From NCBI GenBank assembly GCA_022843325.1, contig JALHNV010000012.1:1-60866 (forward strand): a stretch of 60,866 nucleotides of DNA, given 5' to 3'. How positions within the stretch are numbered: position 1 is the first letter of the stretch; the number at the start of each line of letters is the position of its first letter. The position numbers and the translations under genes were made by a program. Below the pieces are notes generated by a model. The model was not told the DNA's origin and searched no databases. It saw only the letters and a program-made list of their open reading frames with translations. Below, piece after piece: positions 60,751 to 60,866 of this stretch. Source of the stretch: Pseudolabrys sp. (lineage in GTDB: Bacteria > Pseudomonadota > Alphaproteobacteria > Rhizobiales > Xanthobacteraceae).

Positions 60751-60866
60751 GTGAGTGAAGGTCCGTATACGCTGCGCGTGGAGAAAGACGTTCCGATCGA
60801 GATGAACGACGGCATCGTGCTGCGCGCGAATGTCTATCGTCCGGCCGAAGACGGCCAGTTCCCGGT
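60751..60866 (+). CDS. CocE/NonD-type (S15-like) hydrolase, N-terminal part (runs off the window)
   Basis: Only 38 codons are present. The sequence VEKDVPIEMNDGIVLRANVY followed by RPAEDGQFP fits the N-terminus of CocE/NonD hydrolases (V..IPM.DG..L.A..YRP). The start is GTG with a GAGG about 8 nt upstream, 18 nt after the TRAP large permease, so uptake of an ester or amide followed by hydrolysis is a reasonable inference. Confidence 0.75.
   Translation, partial: MSEGPYTLRVEKDVPIEMNDGIVLRANVYRPAEDGQFP

Noticed and set aside
1..60866. CRISPR array
   Set aside because: No series of regularly spaced identical repeats was seen anywhere in the window.

Overview
The window is high-GC chromosomal DNA of an alphaproteobacterium, most likely a Hyphomicrobiales/Rhizobiales member of the Bradyrhizobium/Pseudolabrys type. 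The evidence is the yidC-rnpA-rpmH order, a GcrA cell-cycle regulator with clustered GANTC sites, a PHO box of the CTGTCAT-N4-CTGTCAC type, a SAM-II riboswitch before metZ, the long Dcd form and the aerobic CobG/CobN cobalamin pathway.

Layout. 1-716: yidC (partial), rnpA and rpmH on the minus strand. 958-5093: a TVP38/TMEM64 membrane protein, a MerA-like flavin disulfide oxidoreductase, an orphan histidine kinase and a small cytochrome c. 5094-8822 (minus): ECF sigma factor, anti-sigma-like membrane protein, secreted subtilase and a PDR/VanB-type reductase. 9125-12808: a small secreted protein, an orphan solute-binding protein, a haloacetate-dehalogenase-like hydrolase and an LPG-synthase-type membrane protein. 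12813-19647: phoR, a PHO box, then pstSCAB-phoU-phoB. 19898-25192: gcrA, argD-argF, hslO, an L,D-transpeptidase-like protein and apaG. 25277-28077: an OpgC-type acyltransferase with two SGNH proteins, the first lacking catalytic residues. 28093-30627: metZ behind a SAM-II riboswitch with an intrinsic terminator, then the long dcd.

30687-55232 looks like a genomic island. The first 37 nt of tRNA-Gly(CCC) are present alone at 30687-30723 and again as part of an intact tRNA gene at 55159-55232. Between the two copies lies almost the entire aerobic adenosylcobalamin pathway: bluB, cobC, cobD, cobQ, cobO, cobP, a DUF1636 protein, cobW, cobN, cobG, cobH, cobI, cobJ, cobK, cobL, cobE, cobM, cobA, cobB, cobT, cobS(V), cobF, the cobalt importer genes cbtA/cbtB and a histidine phosphatase. 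Two separate cobalamin riboswitches control, respectively, the cobW/cobN/cobG run and a cbtB-cbtA-cobF unit. The CobS/CobT subunits of the cobaltochelatase are not in the window. An IS5-like transposase C-terminal scrap lies just inside the right edge; no integrase is visible.

55624-60866: a small HTH-like protein, a TIR-domain protein with a Cys/His head and Ser/Tyr/Gly-rich linker, an MgtC-family protein, a three-gene TRAP transporter and the start of a CocE/NonD-type hydrolase.

Candidates for something new are the tRNA-bounded B12 island with its two riboswitches and overlapping divergent start codons, the OpgC/SGNH pseudoenzyme trio, and the TIR protein beside the tRNA integration site. 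All functional calls come from reading motifs and from memory of families; no database search was run.
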